DNA from: Bacteroidota bacterium
GTDB taxonomy: Bacteria > Bacteroidota > Ignavibacteria > SZUA-365
Direction of reading: 5' to 3'
Length of the DNA stretch: 6,105 nt
Assembly (NCBI GenBank): GCA_018224415.1
Contig: JAGTUZ010000262.1
Coordinates: 1-6,105 of the forward strand
The number at the start of each line of letters is the position of its first letter. The stretch's first letter is position 1. Shown here piece after piece: positions 5,102-6,105 of this stretch. The translations under genes were made by a program, and so were the position numbers. The notes under the pieces are model-generated. The model did not search any database and was not told the DNA's origin. It saw only the letters and a program-made list of their open reading frames with translations.

Positions 5102-6105
5102 ATGAGAAAAATTCTACTGACGACCGGCTGCATGCTGGCCCTGCTCATGGCGATGCTGCCCGCGCAGATGAGCGCCCAAGGCAACATCGACTGGGAAGAG
5201 CTGTGGCGCAATACCCCTCCTCCCCCGACGAACCAGAACCACCCAAACGCGTGGATGATCCCGAGCAAGTCCTTCACCGGTCTTGCCTATGACAAGTGGC
5301 GCGATGTCGTGTACATCGTAAATCCGCACACTACCGTGTCGGGTCCGGTGTTCTGGCAGACACCGCGCATCTATGCGTGGAACGCCAGCAACGGACAGCC
5401 TGCCCTGCACATGGGACGTTCGGCCGACGCACAGGCACGGGGTATGGGCGGCGAGCTTCCGGTACCCATCGACACCATCACGCCGACGACGCTCAACCGT
5501 GGGTATTCACAGAATACGTACAGTCTATACAAGATAGACCTTGATGACGAGGGCCGCATTTTCGCCTGCAACCTGGTTGTGCCGATCTGGGGTATCTGCA
5601 TCCTCCTTCCAAGCGGTCAGTGTGACCCGGTGTACCTCGGCCAGGGTCCCTTCCGCGTCTGGCGCTGGGACACCCCTGTCGCGGCACCTGTGCTCAGCTA
5701 CGCGACACTCAACACCGCCGCTTCCGGCGTGGGTAATTTCAACAGCAGCGAAATGACTTATTCCCGCTGGGGTGACGCGTTCGACGTGGTCGGACAGCGC
5801 AAGATGTTCACTCCGACCAATGGCGACCCACCCTACATGGTGGATTCCGTGCGCATCTACACCTCCGGCGGCAGCTGGCCGACACAGCCAGAGTGGAACC
5901 GCGAAGTAAACGTCATTCTCTCCGATCTGCGCCCGATTGCCAATCGACCCAACCGTGACGTGCCCGGCGGCGGCAAGCTGGACTATCGCCTGGCGGTCAG
6001 GCTCGAGAATTCGATTTCCGGTCTGGCCTCGCATGGTGTCGCCGCGACACCGATCGACGCGACCGCGACCCTCGCGTTTTCGGACGTGTGGATGGATTCG
6101 AATCC
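5102..6105 (+). CDS. Paralogue of the 2795-4816 secreted protein, cut by the window edge
   Basis: An open frame of 334 codons runs off the right edge with no stop. I translated it directly. Residues 1-25 are a signal peptide with a basic start (MRK), a hydrophobic core and likely cleavage MSA|QGN. From there it aligns almost end to end with the minus-strand neighbour, by eye at roughly half identity with small gaps: QGNIDWE at the mature N-terminus, GLAYDKWRDVVYIV (60-73), GGELPVP (116-122), GRIFACNLV (151-159), QGPFRVWRWDTP (181-192), SRWGDAFDV (221-229) and KLDYRLAVR (292-300). Cysteines 156, 166 and 174 keep the same C-x9-C-x7-C spacing. The visible part corresponds to the beta-propeller-like N-terminal region; the Ig-like and type IX sorting domains are expected beyond the window but are not seen. 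It has its own ribosome site and likely promoter. Secreted protein of unknown function, probably with a role related to its neighbour's. Confidence 0.9.
   Translation, partial: MRKILLTTGCMLALLMAMLPAQMSAQGNIDWEELWRNTPPPPTNQNHPNAWMIPSKSFTGLAYDKWRDVVYIVNPHTTVSGPVFWQTPRIYAWNASNGQPALHMGRSADAQARGMGGELPVPIDTITPTTLNRGYSQNTYSLYKIDLDDEGRIFACNLVVPIWGICILLPSGQCDPVYLGQGPFRVWRWDTPVAAPVLSYATLNTAASGVGNFNSSEMTYSRWGDAFDVVGQRKMFTPTNGDPPYMVDSVRIYTSGGSWPTQPEWNREVNVILSDLRPIANRPNRDVPGGGKLDYRLAVRLENSISGLASHGVAATPIDATATLAFSDVWMDSN

Noticed and set aside
5102..5134. A lipoprotein signal (TTGC, Cys10) in the protein starting at 5102
   Set aside because: The -3 residue is Thr, not Leu, and the Cys comes before the hydrophobic core is complete. 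The later MSA|QGN site matches the paralogue's mature N-terminus.
4792..5292. A 166-codon plus-strand open frame across the divergent spacer
   Set aside because: It crosses the likely promoter and the ribosome site at 5090, then overlaps the start of the paralogue in another frame. Its translation resembles nothing I recognise.
5525..6034. A 169-codon minus-strand open frame inside the paralogue
   Set aside because: It lies opposite the frame that aligns with the neighbouring protein and is best explained as its shadow.
1..6105. CRISPR array, tRNA, transposase, toxin-antitoxin or phage features
   Set aside because: I found no regularly spaced direct repeats, cloverleaf, inverted-repeat-bounded transposase or small paired genes on either strand.

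Overview
The window reads as GC-rich chromosomal DNA from a member of the Bacteroidota or the wider FCB group. A high-GC lineage such as Ignavibacteria, Kapabacteria or Rhodothermota fits, but the sequence does not fix the genus. The evidence is: (i) two proteins end in a C-terminal domain typical of cargo of the type IX (Por) secretion system; (ii) three of the four predicted signal peptides are followed directly by Gln after the likely signal peptidase I site, the 'Q-rule' pattern known from Bacteroidetes; (iii) a likely promoter resembles the Bacteroidetes -33/-7 type. All four genes encode exported proteins. I see no RNA gene, insertion sequence, CRISPR array, phage gene or defence gene.

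Layout. Positions 3-713 (+) encode a LolA/RseB-like periplasmic protein. Its stop codon overlaps the start of an M1-family zinc metallopeptidase (710-2656, +) through ATGA, so the two form a tight, probably translationally coupled pair. The peptidase carries a C-terminal type IX sorting domain. A 138-bp convergent spacer follows (2657-2794). It holds a strong 15-bp hairpin, likely the terminator of the pair, and two smaller hairpins. Positions 2795-4816 (-) encode a 673-residue secreted protein with an N-terminal domain that looks like a beta-propeller-type family, a fibronectin/Ig-like domain and a type IX sorting domain. A 285-bp, visibly more AT-rich divergent spacer (4817-5101) carries two Shine-Dalgarno sites, one likely promoter and several short inverted repeats. 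From 5102 to the right edge (+) an incomplete gene of at least 334 codons encodes a clear paralogue of the 2795-4816 product.

How the genes work together. The peptidase and the paralogue pair look like surface or secreted cargo of the same secretion route. The LolA-like protein would act in the periplasm. Whether it serves the peptidase, or is only co-transcribed with it, cannot be told from the sequence. The main structure in the window is the head-to-head pair of paralogous secreted proteins around a shared control region, with matching mature N-termini (QGNIDWE), a shared three-cysteine block and a shared tryptophan-rich motif. It looks like a tandem-inverted duplication of a poorly characterised family. 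I found no strong sign of a wholly new system.
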